64,000 nucleotides of DNA, from the NCBI RefSeq assembly GCF_000182925.2, contig NC_026502.1:1612001-1676000 (forward strand), written 5' to 3'. The DNA is from Neurospora crassa OR74A (Eukaryota > Ascomycota > Sordariomycetes > Sordariales > Sordariaceae). Below the pieces are notes generated by a model that saw only the letters and a list, made by a program, of their open reading frames with translations, did not search any database and was not told the origin of the DNA. Both the position numbers and the translations under genes were made by a program. Below are positions 13,901 to 28,000 of this stretch, in pieces (position 1 is the stretch's first letter; every line of letters begins with the position of its first letter).

Positions 13901-14452
13901 AAAGTTCCCGCGATGGCAAAAACGGGGCGCTAGGCGCTCGCTTCCCTTCCCACTGACCTTGTAGCAAGCAAGGTTCCCTCTCTCACAACAAAGAAGGGCC
14001 ACCCCGAGAAGCGGCGGTCCCAGGAATGCCAGTGGAGTCAGTCAGTCAGTCAGTGGAGGTCCAGTGAAAGAAAGCCACCCACTTCCAGTGCCAGCCAGGT
14101 CCCAGCGCTTTGGTGCGAGGCGGCGGGCGGGATGACCGTTCGGCTTCGGGCGGTTCCCCTTCCCTTTTTCTTGTCTGTCCTGTTTGCAGGACAGCCAGTG
14201 GCCAGTGCACGGAAAGTGGAGTACGAGTGTGAGATGGACTGCTGGTCGTGGCTGGCATCAACAAAGAAAAGAAGTGCTCTTTCCCTTCAGTCTGTCTTCT
14301 ACACCTAGGTAGGTACCTACACTACAACGCAAAAGATAAATCCGAGATTGCATCAAGCAAGATGTGCAGATCCGGCTGAGCAAGTTCAGGTGCAATAAGA
14401 TTGCTAGGTGAGTGAAAGGGACAAGACTGTTCATGAATCTGCCAGATCATGG

Positions 14453-14497
14453 GGGTGCCGCCTTCCAGGGTGCCGCCTTCCAGGGTGCCTGCCTGCC
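14453..14497. repeat. 15-bp tandem repeat, about 3 copies
   Basis: The unit GGGTGCCGCCTTCCA occurs perfectly at 14453-14467 and 14468-14482. A third copy decays into GCCT repeats. Confidence 0.85.
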
Positions 14498-17400
14498 TCT
14501 CTTTCTTCCCTCTTGGAGCCTTGTTGCAGTGAGCGACACGGAACCGCACAAGAAGGGAATGGGAGGAGCCTCCCAAGAGGCCATGCTCCCACGGACCCCA
14601 GCAAGCGAGTGACCAGCAGCACCTTGTTCTTGGAGATGTGGGTGCGGCACGACGAGACGAACAGGGGCCGTGACAACATGCAATTCGCTGCACTCTGCTG
14701 CTTGGGCGAACATCTGCCCAGCCAAACCAGCTTCTCGCACCATTCCCTGCCCGTCCAAAGTCCATCCTTCGGCCACCCACCCTTGGACCACGCCCTTGCC
14801 AGTCTGCAACCCCCTGCAAAAACCCTGCAAAGCCCTGCCACCTCCCGTCAAGGGACTTGGCCAGTCAGGGCGGTTGGATGAAGCGGCTCGAAGGGTTGCG
14901 GGTGCAAGAGGCGTCAGTGGGCGTCATGGTGGGCGACCGACCTTTGGAACAGTCAACAAGTCTCCAGGACATGGAGACATCTGGATTGAGTGATTGCAGA
15001 ATCCATCGTCTGCTGGGTCTGGGGTCCTCGTCGGGCGTGGAGCAGGTCACTGATAAGGACGGCTCCTCCTCTGCCTCCATCTCCACCGCCTACCCCGTCT
15101 TCGGCCGTCACGCAATTCCCCATTTTTTTTTAGTTTGAATTCGCTTGACTGATTGACTGATTGACCCTTTTTTTTGACCAACAAACTCCCCAACTTGCTG
15201 ACCACGAGGCAGCCGTTTGTCGGTCTTGTCACTCTGACTAATCGTTAGCCAGCGTCGTATCGAAACTGAAGTCAATCTAGTGGAGCGGGGACTGGCATCA
15301 AGAGCATTGTGGATTGGCGAGACTGGTGAGACTGGGGGAAGACACACCTCACCGTCGAGGTTCTGAGGGTGAACCGAGGCAAGGGTGGGTCGGATGAATT
15401 GCGACCTAGAAGCCTTCTAGAAGCCTTCTCCTTTTGGGATGATCTCTGAAGAAGCAGACGACATCGGACCAACCAGAGAGGGAACCTCGACGGACAAACC
15501 CCACCAGAGATCCACTGGATTGTCGGTGGAGTTCTCGGACTCACCCCACTTACAGTGAGACTGATACTGATTGGATTGGCCTGACACTGGCACACTGTCG
15601 CTCTTTTGCACTCACCGCAGTGTTCTGACCGTCGCTCCCTTTTTTTTGTTCTGTCAATCTCCAAGAGGCGCCAACCAGAGCCAAGCAACGCCAAGACCCT
15701 CCAAGACCATCTTCGTCACCCACCTGTCAAGCCGTGTTCCGGATGCTGCAGGGTAAGTAAAAAGGCCGTGATGTCTGCTCCCCTCCAACTGGCCACTGCC
15801 TGTTCCCTTGGATACAACGCCGCCACGGCAACCCAGAAAACACCACAAATGGGCGCGGCATGGTTACGCAAAGTAGGATGGAAGGCCCTTGGAAGCACTT
15901 TGGAAACATCGGAGTCAGGTCGCTACCAGATACTTACCACTTGCCACGCTTGTTGCCTCGTCTGTGTCCGTCTCCCCATTCGCCAGCCACCGCTGTACCA
16001 CTTGACTTGATGGTGTTACACAAATTCGATATGCGATACGCATATGTACCTCAGGTTGGAGTGTGAGTATGGAAACTACTAGTCTAGGGGTCACAACTCC
16101 GAATTGTGTGCTGCCTCGTGTCGCCTGAGGTTGGCGAGGATCGAATGCTAATTCCCCGTCCGAGCAGCGAATACACTACAACAGTACCAACTCTCATAAA
16201 CTGCAATCTCAGCAAACAAAAGACGCCATTCCCAAGTCGAGGCTTCTGGTCGCCGTTGTTCCATTTGGCTGCGATAACCCTATCTCCGATGCCCGGTCTT
16301 ACGTCTCCATCCCCTCCCCATCCCCCAAACGGCTCCACTGTGTGGTGCCTCAGCCTCGACTTGGCTCGTCTTGACACCTCCACAACGGACTTCAACATCA
16401 GCCCGATACACCCCATCCATCCATCGGCTCGAGGCCGATATAATATCAAGATGGTGCGATTCTCGGTTATGGTTCCGTGCTATTGACCTGGTTGCCGACA
16501 AAGATGATTTCACTAGTGTAAAGATGACTGTATTCGGATCGTGTTTAGTGACCGCTAAAAGTCAAAAGTCGATGTCGTTCAGGAAACTCACCGTTGAGAC
16601 GTATTGCAGTGACCAATGGTAAAAGCGAATGGTGGCCCGTGTGCGACGATCAATTTTCACAAGCTACAAGCAGATTGAGAAGGAGACACTGCGCTGACTA
16701 GTACTGCATACATAACCCTGATGAACTCGTGCCCGAAGTGGCCGAAACCTCAGGGTTTTACCCAGTGCGGTCTCTGTCGCGGGAACGATGATCGCTCCAT
16801 GGCTTCGACTAGGGAAAAGCCAACATTCTTGCACCGCATGCCAACATTTGAAACCTCATGATACCTCTGACCTTCATTCTTTTTTGGCGCTAGGCCAGGC
16901 GGTCGCCAAAACCCTTTTCTCCACAGCGCACATCCCTCCCTTGAAGTTCCGTCGTTCCCATGGGCCACATGGACCAAACATCAGACGAGAGTTGGTTTCG
17001 TCACGCTTTGCTGCTCTTCCCCTCCTCCTCCTCCTCCTCCAACAAGGGACCGAACTCCACGGCCATGGGTCGATAACACGAATCATGTCCTCGGCTGACG
17101 GCTCATGGGCTTGTCGTCGTCGTCGTCGCTTTTCGCAAGGCTTATCATGGCATTGAATCCATGCGGTGCGACTTGGCACAAACCTTGTTGCTTGGGGTTT
17201 TTACGCGCGCGGCGGCAATGTGGAAAGAGCGGAAGCTGGCACCTCATCTCTCACTCACACATTCTGTCAAATCATTTGGTCAGATATCGGATGCCGGCTA
17301 TTCAGCCCAGCCTTGCCCAGCCAGACGAAACCTGACAAGCCTCAACAAAGCGGCCGGTTCTCACCGAGAGTTTGGAGCCTGCTTGAACTGAAGTCGGATC

Positions 17401-19638
17401 TCCATTTTTGAATGCCTTGTCCTTGTCGTTATTGTTGTTGACCCTCCACTATAAGATAGACGCTGTACAATATTCGTACCGTACGGCAGGTCGGGGGATA
17501 GAATAAAGTTTGCTACCCTGTGGTAACCGCGCGCTCCCGCCGGCGTCGGTACTTGGCCAGCTTGGCTCCCTTTCTTTCCCAAATCTGGCCTCCAATAGAA
17601 GTCGAACATCTTACGACACGGCACCGCAGCCGGCGCGGCGGTCCTTGGTCTTCGGACAGCCTTGTATGAAAGAGGCAATCCACCCATCCGTAGCCCTTTT
17701 CTGCATTCCCACTCCACCAAGCCGTCGGCCGTCAGCCGAAGGTAGTGTGTACATTGCCAAAGTTGTGTTTGTGCCCTCTTTGTTGCTCCATTGTGTACAT
17801 TTCTAATCACATAGTCACACCCCTTGGTGAAACTTATATGAACCATAGGTAACTGCCTAGTCACATCTTGCCTGTTTCCACCCCCATCATCAAGAACATA
17901 GAGCAATGCAATTCCATGGGGGACTTGACAACGTTGCAATTACACAAGCTGGGAATGGTATCAAATTCCACATTGGGAACGGAGAATATAACAAGAACGA
18001 GACAAGTCCTTCACTCCATTTTGCTATGTATCTCTACGCTAGCAAAGTTCAGCAGCTCTTGGTAAAGGGGTAGCATAGCCGGATGTAACCGACCACCGAT
18101 CGCCAACATGGTTGAAGGCTAGGAAAGAGCGAGCGTCTAGAGGAAAATTTTCATTCTAGGCTAACGAAAGTCAAAGCAAACAATACCAAGAAGAAGAAAA
18201 AAAGCAACAAAGGAAAAAAATTCTCCGATCACAGTCGTCACTCCTGATGCGAGCCGCGGCGGCGGCGGGCTTCGCGATTTCGCCTAAATACTGTAGCAGG
18301 CCAAGGCATGGCGCTAGTATACGATATGTAGCAGCGCTACAAAGGTTACCCTTCTAGAAAAACGGTTCAGCTGCGCCAAGCGCTCACGAGACTGGCTGTC
18401 TTCCGCTGGACGGAGCTGAAGCCTCGCTACGTCCGAGAAGGCCAGAAGAAAATCAAGCCACATTCTGTCAAGAAAATCGTCAACACCAACAGAATTTTTT
18501 TTTTTTATTCTTGTTTTCTCCGTTGTTGGCGCTTATAGCCGAAGAAAACTTTTTCATATGCATAGCTCAGATTTGTCTTTGTGCATGATACGATGTTGGC
18601 AAAGACTGGGAAACTAGGAGGAGGCGAATTTTACGTCTTACGTTAACGTCAAAGAAAAAAAAAAAGAAAAATAAGGCCGGACTCCCGAAGCCCGACCGCT
18701 GTCCGGCCTGCCGGTGTAAGCGCCGCCATCTACCACAGTACACTATACACTACGTACGGGCGGATTGATAAGACAAAGTTTGTGCTAAGATCATGCACAC
18801 GCATTTAATTGAGATGAATGGAAGAGAAACAAAATGGTTGGGATACTTCGGACTACACTAGAATGTCTGGATGTCGTGCAACGTCAATGCCAATGGGACA
18901 GGATCAGTCAGGGCTGGATCACCATCGTGGTGAGATACGGTAGGTGGTGAGAGAGAGATAAAATCTGCTTCTGCAGTTCTAGGTCCAGGATCCAGGATCC
19001 AATGAGCATGACTCTCTCTGTATCAGTATGACCTCGCCTTTACGGTCGCCTTGCGAGATTTATTCATTCATTCATTGTCTCTGCCCAGGCTCATCTGCTT
19101 GTTAATGGTCATGTTTAGCGAGCAAGAAACTTGCCTAACTGTTATCATTTCGCCTACGCCACCTAGGTATACACTAACAACCGGACACTTAACACAGCCT
19201 ACACCTTATGCTGTAACACTTTTTTTTTTTCACCTTTCCACCCACCCGGCACTTTTTACTACAGTAAGGAACAACCAACCACTATAGAATCCATTAATGT
19301 AAAAACACATCACATCATAATGCGAGGCAAGGTCAAAAGCATCCTTCGAACCGACGACGAAACTGCCTTGCTTTTTTCCAAATTTTTTTCCAAATCGTAC
19401 AACATAGGTATGTACCCAAAGAAAAAAGCAACCAATTACCATGGATGCCACGCCATCAACGGCAACCGACAGTCTTCTAGAACTTCCACCAGGGCGGCGG
19501 CATCTTACGTTTTCCCTCCTTCCCGTGTTGCCGTCGTGTCATCATCGGATACATCCATCCATCCATCCATCCATTCAACATCCAGGAGAAAAGGAGGGGG
19601 GAGGGGGGAGACGGGCACAACTTAGAGAGAGAAGGGGA

Positions 19639-19662
19639 GGGGGGGGGGGGGGGGGGGGGGGG
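19639..19662. repeat. Homopolymer G24
   Basis: 24 uninterrupted G, preceded by GA-rich sequence with several shorter G runs. The true length is uncertain because such runs are error-prone. Confidence 0.9.
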
Positions 19663-22600
19663 TTACACAGCGGGAGATCCGCAACAACGCTTGTGAAGCA
19701 AAAAAGAAGAAGCATTTGTCACTCGTTGCACAAACGTATGAGACGGCACACACACACACACACACATGTTGCACATTCAAGCGAGCAACAATAATCACCA
19801 GTCATTTACGTGGGACACCACAAAATGCACACAGTACACAGCAGCACACCCTGGTGTCACGCCCCCATCCATCTAGGTAGTGTACATATGGTTGTTGTGG
19901 TTGCTTGTCTCTCTGTCTGTCTGCAGTGTAAGTGTAAGTCGTATTACCTACTGCATGTATCACTGTGATACACTCTCCTGAGGGGGGACAGTGTGTCACC
20001 GCAGCGGTGCACGCATATACATACAGACATACATACATACATCATAGCACTGCAGTAAGGTTTGTTGAGGTGACCGGTAGATACACATAGGTAAGAATCG
20101 TACGAGATGGAAGCAATATGGAAGTGTCCAACGGATGATTCTTTGTTTTTTTGTTCAATTTCTTCTTTGTCCGAGTCAGCCTCAACAGAGTAGGTCTGCA
20201 TAGGTCACAACACGGTAGGGAAAAGGTGTGTGTTCCGGTTCTATCCGTCCACGACCCCTCCTCCACCTGGAATTGGTCTTTGCATTTATCACCGTGCCCA
20301 TCAGTTTGATACATACAACCTTGCATCAATTCACTGAGCTTGACGTAGAGGTATGTAACGGAAGGATGTAAGAAAGCCGACAAATGTGCCCTGGGCTGAC
20401 TGCCTGCCTGCCTGCCTGCCAACGACTTGCATATCCGAATCGGAAGTCAATGATGCTCTGCCACGAGGCAGACACGCAATTTGTTGATTGATGGACCAGC
20501 GAGATGTTTGAATGAGATCTGGAATGCGTATGTAGTAGCATAATGCCCTACCACGGAGGGGCACGCTACGCTACGCTAACCCACCTTGTTAATAACACGC
20601 TACCTACCTACATAACAATGCCACGCCATCCGAACTCGAACCTTGTTTCAATGAATTGTTGGAAGGATGGATACCAGGATTTGCCCGCTTATGTTATCAG
20701 AGCTCAATACCTATGTATGCATGAAAATGGAAAGATACATGCGGGGAAAAATAATTCCCGGACCATCATCGTCAGACGGAAGAATAAGAAAAGAGGTCCA
20801 GTGACTGCTGTTCCGACTGTCTAACTTATCATTCATCATCATTAATTCTTCTAGATTCTAGACTCCGAGATCGGACGACGACAACGACGCCTTGTTCCAT
20901 GTTTGACGGACTGCCTGCGTGCGGCAAGGCGCTTGTTACCTACTTTGTCGCACTTACCTCAAGGAGCAAGCGAGAGTTGAGCGACGGTGTAAAAATGGCC
21001 GAAGGTACTTACTGTACATGATTACTATGCTCACCCCATGTCGCTGCCAGGCGGCGGTTCGGGGATGAAGTGAGAAACTCTTGCCCGAATACAACCTAGG
21101 GTAGGTACGTAAGTAGGTATGTTGCTTACTTCAGCGTCACAGAATTGTTGTGCTGTTGGGATTTGAGGCTCAAACAAAAGACGGCAGCTGAAGTCAGTGA
21201 AGGTGACTGCGTCTGCCACGGGCATCTTTGCCAATGATCAGCGTTTGTTTTTGCTGTCATTATAATCCTTCTAGTCTTCCCCATCTTATTTGAACATGAG
21301 ATGATGGATCATGGCAAGTTCCCACAAATTAAACATCGGATGACACATGATTGCACTCGGACTTGGCATCACTCACATTCAACGCATGGATGGCATCAAT
21401 GCATGGAAGGCCTTGTCGCTCTTCTTGTCGCCTTCCATCCCATCTTTCCCGCATTGATGCGCACCTCAATGCTTGTTCCCTATGTATTTCGTCACTCGAT
21501 CTCGTCTTTCCTTGCAGAGAATGCATTTGGTGATGTGGCAGTGTTGGTGATAAACAAGAGGGAGGCGAGGCAAGGCGGGGGAGATCTACTCGCTGTGCAG
21601 CTGCTACTGTTTGTCGAAGAATTCCCAATTTCCTCGGATTCCGGGATTCTAGCAGGTTTCTCGAATCTTTCCTCGTTGGGTTTAGACCTGGCGGAGGATG
21701 TTTGTCGATCCTGTGGCATGGCACCCCGCAGTTTTGTGATGAGACCCCAGTTGTTTTTCTTTTCGTCACTTTTGTTTAGTGGACAGGTGAGGTGACGTCC
21801 GGACTCCGGAGCGTGACGGTGAGTGACAGCAACAAGACATCGACATCGGGTCCTTCACCCGCCCGGCCGGGACACCGGAGCTCAGGGAACGAAGCTGAGC
21901 CTCCTGACCTCCAACCCTTCTTCCTGTCACGCCACTAGTCACGATGAATGAACAAACAAAGACCCATGTGTGATGACTGTGCGCTAGAAACGGAAGTTGC
22001 CTACCAGTCAACAAGTGACAATATCTCCAGAACCTCTTAACTCCATTCCCCACTGCTAGATGAATAAATTGATATTGGAATGGATCATGGGAGTTCTCCC
22101 TTTTGAACCAAGAGCGATCGCAAGAGATATCGGCCGGCGGAACACAAACAAGCAGCAAGCCACGCTGCACGCCGAGAGTGAGAGACTGACAGAATTCCGT
22201 TTCCGTCCCGTGGAAGACTGTTGGTTCCCGTTTGTCACGGGCCGTCATCTTGCATTTTTGGTATGGCCGTCCATCGTTGTTGTCGTCGTCCTCGTCGTCG
22301 TCTGATTCCCGTTTGTCTCATACAGCTCCAACTGTCAGGCATCAGGCAAGCCGCCTCTTTCCGCTGTCATCGGATGCGGTCTCTTCTATGTTATCGACTT
22401 GGCGATCACATTCACATCAGGTTATCAGCGGAGCCGCCCGATGACCCCTTTGGTGTTCGGGATGTCTGTCAGACTTTGTCGCTGCTCTACTGTTAAATTC
22501 GTCATTGGATGAGGGAGGTTCTCTGAACCCGGCTATTCCCGTCTTTTTGATTGCTCGTCTGTGCTGACTGTCAAAGCTCCCCGAAAACCCATCATCAGAT

Positions 22601-23081
22601 GGCCCCTCCAATTCAGCCAGCCTTGTGCCCTTGCGAAACCTTTCGCGACAGAACGGAAATTGCCGTGGAGATAGCCGTTTGATCCCCCTGATCATCCATT
22701 ACCAAAGCGCAGGCGGGATGAGAGTCTGGAGACTGGAGGGAGGATGATGAACCTGAGTGGATCGGAGGCCCAGGGGGTCAAGAGGTGGTGTGGTGAAGAT
22801 GTTTTACCCCGCGTGTGATATGACTGTGAACGGACTCCCGTCGGACTTATTGTTGCGCAGTACCCTGCGCTCGCTTAGTTGTTGTACACTAGTGTTGTAG
22901 TGTACCTGTAGGGAAGTTCCGTGTCTGGAAGTTATTATTCCTCGTCTTTTTGTTCGGTTTCATCCAGATCCACGATTTGGTGGCTTTTGGCTCGTGACCC
23001 GGTTAGAGTGGTCGTTGTCGGTTGGTCAACCATCAGAGCCGTTGTAAACAATGAGATGGATGTGCAGGATATGGATTTTGG

Positions 23082-23083
<2 letters not shown>

Positions 23084-23114
<31 letters not shown>
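23084..23114. repeat. Homopolymer T31
   Basis: 31 T followed by a T/C-rich stretch to about 23150. Confidence 0.9.
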
Positions 23115-23462
23115 CATTTTTTCCCCCTTTTTTCTTTTTTCTTTCTTCAATCTGGTGATGCTAAGAAAGTCGAATGCTACCCAGTCGCGTCGACGTCACC
23201 AGATGTGTTGTTACATATTGTTAGTGTAAGGGTGCATTAGCACCTGCTTCTACACCACCTACGCTTCTAAGCTGACGTGCAGCCCCCCAAAATGTTCCCC
23301 TCACTACGGAAGCCTCCATCCACTAACAACGTCGTGTCAACGTCATGTCACGAATCCTACCGAACTGTACCTCTACTCAAGGTCTGCGCAATGTGAACTT
23401 GGAGTCATCGTCGCCGAAAGTGTCAATCACTACGAGAGACAACACCAACGAGGCCTTCTATC

Positions 23463-25057
23463 ATGCCTTGGGTCGATGTGGCTGAACAGAACCCCTGGCT
23501 GTCGTCTGATGATGAGGGGACTCCAGTACTTTGTGTTTCTTCAGGGCCAGTGGTCGTGGATACGGCGCCCACGATCAAGGAAGAGCATCGTGGTCTTGTC
23601 GTCTTAGAAATCCCCCCTTCTTCTTCTTCTTCTTCTCCCTCCCCATCTCTTAAAGGGGAGGACAACGAGGGTCAAGATGATATTCCCAAGTTGCCCGTTA
23701 CAGGTTCTTTACCAGCTCCCATCGCCGTGCCTGATGGCCGGAGTACTTCATCACATCCATCTCCGTCAAATTCCCATATCAATACACCCGAACCCACAAC
23801 TCCTATTGCTCCTTCTGCGGTAGATAGTGGTGAAGGTTCATACAAGGAGGAAGTTCATCATAAGAGTCCTTCCACTGCACACGCAGCTGTTCACCACAGT
23901 TCGGCTTCTGTTGCTGCTGCTTCCGAAACCAAGAGACGTACGTCAAGCGAGAGTCTCTCGCCTGTCCCAACAGAAAACGCTTATATTGATGACGACGAAG
24001 ATGGTGTAAGTCTGTTATAGCGACTTGCATGAATATATTCAACTGCATCGCCGCTACCTTACCTGGTTACAGGCCGAACTAAAGGGCCCTGTCCGCAACC
24101 CACCTTGCTTCCTATGTGTCACCAAGGTGACTTTGCGTGATAAGGGTGACAGTGTATGTATGTCATCACCCTGCTAGTATCAGACATGGACGGTGGGCAT
24201 GCGTCGGTTGTCGCAAGTATGGGAAACGTTGCGAGTCTTCTCCTGATTTGGTCGTCCAAGCTTGGAAGGCTTGGAAGGCAGAGCCTAGGGCAACGGTTGC
24301 GGCTGAAAGGGCGTTGAAAGCTTTGAGAACCATATGCGCCGCATGTCGCAATCTTCGACAGCTTGTCAAAATGGGAATGATACCCTCGTAAGCTCGCCGG
24401 CCACAAATGTGGCGCATCCCTTCCTACGTTGCCCGCATCCGGATCTGTTTAGTACAGACGATTGACATGGCCTATTTATATAAGCGCTACAGTGGAAACA
24501 CTCCTGTCTGGAGGCGATCTCTACCCCGAAATCGATGAAGGCAGCTCCCTGCCTGAAGTATCATCGCGAGCTGAGTTTACAGCTCTGAAGCGACGAGTGA
24601 AATCTGTGGAGGCAAGCCTGCGGCGTCAAGCCATTCTTCGCCGACATTCAGAGCCAAGAAAGAGACGAGCCGGACGCGGCAATTCTGATCAAGTCAAGAA
24701 GGACGACAAGGGCCCAGAATTGCCCGACTCCGAAGATGAGGAGAGCTATGAGAAAGAAGAGACTGAAGACGAATGGTTACCGTAGCCGGTCCTTCTGATG
24801 AATCTGCAGCTGCTTCATCTCAGCACACTTCATCACGGTAGCATTTTCTCTTCATCACGTCCCTTTCCCATGCTATTTCCGCCAAAAACTCGTGTAAACA
24901 ACGGTAAACGTTCCGTCTTTGTCTTAGCACGAAAAAGGTGACTTTTGGAGTCTTTCATCAGGGGATCGTCTCGTCGACTGCTACGCTATATCCACCAGAC
25001 TATAACTTTAGCCTCAACTGCAAAATTCCTTCAACTCCACGCCTGGTCATACCATGA
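23463..25057 (+). pseudogene. Cys-rich (C-x2-C type) hypothetical protein, frame apparently broken twice
   Basis: Coding-like segments follow one another. Exon 1 is 23463-24005 (ATG, Ser/Pro-rich, acidic, donor GTAAGT). Exon 2 is 24073-24126 (PPCFLCVTK). A third segment spans about 24178-24387 with ACVGCRKYGKRCE and then CAACRNLRQL (donor GTAAGC). Exon 4 is 24458-24785, basic then acidic, ending EEETEDEWLP. A further stretch is open in another frame at 24773-24837 (TVAGPSDESAAASSQ) and, after a GTAGCA...TTAG intron (24838-24927), to a stop at 25055-25057. Introns 1 and 3 keep phase. However, segments 2 and 3 are out of phase for every normal splice pair I tried, and the frame also shifts near 24770. 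The C-x2-C...C-x2-C-x5-C pattern resembles small fungal zinc-binding modules of unknown function. It is either a decaying gene or contains sequence errors or splicing I cannot see. Confidence 0.55.
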
Positions 25058-28000
25058 CCAGCTTGAAAAGTCTCCTTTGGGCTAAGTTTGCCGAAGATGG
25101 CTCCATCGTCAAGTCGACGAGATGAAGAAAGGCAAGGATGTCGAATGCAACCTTTCTGGTGCGTGCCCCAGATGTTGACCGGACCCCACGGTCAAATTAC
25201 GGAGACGTCATTGCCGTCCGGACCAATTTTGATAAAGGACGAAAAAGAACCCCCACCAAGCCCCCAACTTCAAACCCCGAAGACCATCGGGGAACATGAT
25301 GTTAGGGCACAGACGGCGAGCAGGGAAAAGCATCACCATGGACCAGTGCAAGCCCCTGCAACTGCATACTTTAGAGATTGCATATATCATATAGGTCACC
25401 AGAGTATGGCCTCTAGGTGCATGCCCAGGCGGGGTCACGAACCCCTGTTTCTCACCAAGCTTTGGCTCTCTTCTTGCATATTATATCTCATTTATCTCAT
25501 AACCTTTGGGTGTTCCCCATAATGCTTGATATTCCATGTAATTTTTGGGGATTCTACTGTAGGAGGATGTCCCTGTCAATGCCACTGTTGAAGGTTTCCA
25601 GGGTATAAATAAGAAAAATAAGAAACGGACGGTTTAGAGGTAACGTTAACATAACCAGGTCTATCGAAGCTACCCAACCTGCCAGCTACATACCCTAGCT
25701 GGGTCAGGGGAGGGGAAGACCGCGCCCCCCCCCCCCCCCCCCCCCCAAGGGCAGCACACATTTTGTGATTTGAAGGCATTTACACACTCCGCAGATATTG
25801 TGCTAGGGACTGGTAAAGAAGAAGAAGAAGCCCCCACGGTCCCACACACTTTCTCTCTCTCTCCCTTGGGTATCACTAGGTGGCGTACCCTAGACTTTAC
25901 ACTAGCAAAAATCATGCAATGACATTTCCAAACTTGGCCAAATTTTCTCGGCTCAAGTGCGCCGAAAAAGCCATCTGATTTGCTCCACGCTCCACGACTT
26001 CTCTCTCTCTCTGTCCCTGTCTGTCTCTTTTGTCTCTCTGTCTTGGCCCTTTTCTTTCCCCTTTCCCTTGATGAATCCCTTCCCCTTCCACCCTACCCGT
26101 CCGTTTTTTTTTGTACTGTGTAGTGTATGTACGTAAGTATGCCAAAAACCAAGACTCTGCTGATGTAGTGTAGTGTAAAGAGCTCTCCATCACTCTCCAC
26201 TACACCAGCCTCTCTCTCTTCTCTTGCTCTTCCCTTCGCCTACGTCTCGAGTCCCTTGCTTGATGTCCCCCCTTCCCGAGATGAGTGGAGGTTGAATGAG
26301 CATCATCACGATCGAAGCAGCAAGCACCCTTGAGACCGCACAACGAGGAAACGAACGACGTGGAGCGAGACGAGACGAGACGAGCCGATCCTCTAACGAG
26401 TAGGGTAGTGTAGCGAGCGAGCGAGCGAGTGAGCAAATTGACTAACGGACTGACTGACTGACTGACCGATTGACCGACTGGACTGAATTGAATTAAATTG
26501 ACTGACAGACGGGGAGATATCTCTCGGTAAAAACAAAAACGTGGAGACCCCAAAGCACAAAAAAAGGGAAGGGCTCAACCGATATTGAAATTTGATAAAA
26601 GTGTGGTGGTCTATGCGTGTGTGTGTGTGTGTTAGTGCAGTGGTGCAGATCAGTAGTGAATCATAAATCCGAACGTGTATTTCCGTAGTGTAGCGAGCGA
26701 TAGCGATTCACACTATGTATGTAGACCCAAGGACGACTTATCGAAGACGGACCCCCTCCTGGTGGGACTGACTGACTACACTAAACTGGTAGCCTTGGGC
26801 TAATGTATTTTGAAGTGGAAGCTAGTGTAGTGTATAGTGTAGCTCAGCTTTGTTGCCTCGGTTGTTGCCTGCTTTGGTTAGGTTCAATCAGTTCAGTCTG
26901 TCATCTTGCTATGTATGCTGTCGATTCCAGGGTTGATTAAATCCAATCGAGCACTCAATTCAAGTGTCAATTTCGAAGGGCGGAAAAACGCCGTAATCGA
27001 GAATCACCTCTACCTGCCACATGATAAAAAAAGAAGCAAGAAGTAAGAAGTGCAAGCTTGAAGAATGGTGATGGTCAGGTACATACACGTGCACACGGAT
27101 GAAGAGGGCGTTGAAAGCCGTTGAGGGTATGTAAAAGGCCGCCCAAGAAGTCGATGGTATAGGTAGGAGAGTGATCCTTGTCCCGTCTTACTACATTCGA
27201 AACTAATCCATCCTAGCATTTTACGCCTATCTCGGCCGGTGTCATGATGCACTTTTCGCTACCTCGTTGAGTATCCTCCGATCATGGATTCATGGGAAAG
27301 GGGGGGAAGAAGGCTGATGGATCATACACTACATTTCATTCAAAACGTAACGGTCGGGTCTCCTGATCGATAGAGGTACGTAGCGACCCGCATGTTGTCA
27401 TCTAGGTTAGTGTACAATACCTATTGTCCAGGAACAGGGCATTTGATGCGTACCTAAGGAGGCGAGACATAGGCAGAAACAATGTTCGAAATTTCCTACC
27501 TAGTCCACTTTCCCCACGGGGGACTTCCCGTCTCTGACAACAAGACTGAAGAGAAACCCCTTGACTCCCTGCTTTCCAGCAGTCCTTGACAATCAGTCCG
27601 GACACCATTGAAATACACTAATGGTAGTCTTATTATTGTATGTATTCCCGTTTGTTATTCCCGTTTATTGTGACCGACAGCAATCTCTAGAATCACCTAA
27701 CGGTTTTTTTTCCCTCTTTCCATTCCTTTGATGAGTGGCATGCCTAGCTAGTGCCCACTGGAGACACTGGCTGAAATTGTCACTTGATAGCGTCTGTACA
27801 CTGCTTGTCTTCCTCCACAATCCCCATTCCCTGCTTCCTTCCCGTCTCCCCCCACGACCCACGTTCGTTCCTACTGTACCTTGAACTGCATCGTGGCGCT
27901 GCTGCTCGCTTCGAAGGCGGTGTTTGGCCAGCCGATTCTGGCCGATGCTACTCGGCCAGCGGTGGCAATTGATGGGAGTGAATGAAATCATCAGTTGCCA

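Larger units (their letters stand above)
12422..17500. other. Upstream region of the RGS gene, repeat-rich, no gene seen
   Basis: No coding region is supported. Contents: GTT-rich (13276-13345) and CAG-rich (13378-13425) microsatellites, a (CAG)n tract running into (GACCAG)n at 13840-13900, a CAGT tetranucleotide repeat (14036-14053), two perfect copies and one degenerate copy of a 15-bp GGGTGCCGCCTTCCA unit (14453-14497), and TACCTAGGTAGGTACCTAC at about 14305-14320. Longish frames here are open because of the repeats or GC bias. A long RGS leader or promoter is likely in the first 1-2 kb. Confidence 0.55.
17501..23462. other. Gene-poor region, no gene seen
   Basis: No supported gene. Contents include CATC (19553-19575), G24 (19639-19662), CA (19747-19766), CATA (20024-20042) and GCCT (20399-20420) repeats, and a 31-T run (23084-23114). 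A 164-codon frame at 21301-21795 has a hydrophobic centre but no recognisable domain. The C-rich segment at 18240-18420 and the AAGAAA-rich segments at 18180-18220 and 18650-18675 are unremarkable. Confidence 0.55.

Noticed and set aside
13680-14002. Poly-Gln / poly-Ala / poly-Leu frames
   Set aside because: All arise from the CAG and GACCAG microsatellite read in different frames.
17361-17939. 192-codon minus-strand frame
   Set aside because: No domain, no splice context, no start-region features; likely chance.
21301-21795. 164-codon plus-strand frame with a hydrophobic centre
   Set aside because: Looks somewhat protein-like but has no recognisable domain and no supporting context; kept only as a note.
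25400-25480. GGGGTTCGTGACCCC-like B box
   Set aside because: No A box upstream and no cloverleaf; the word is only a local palindrome.
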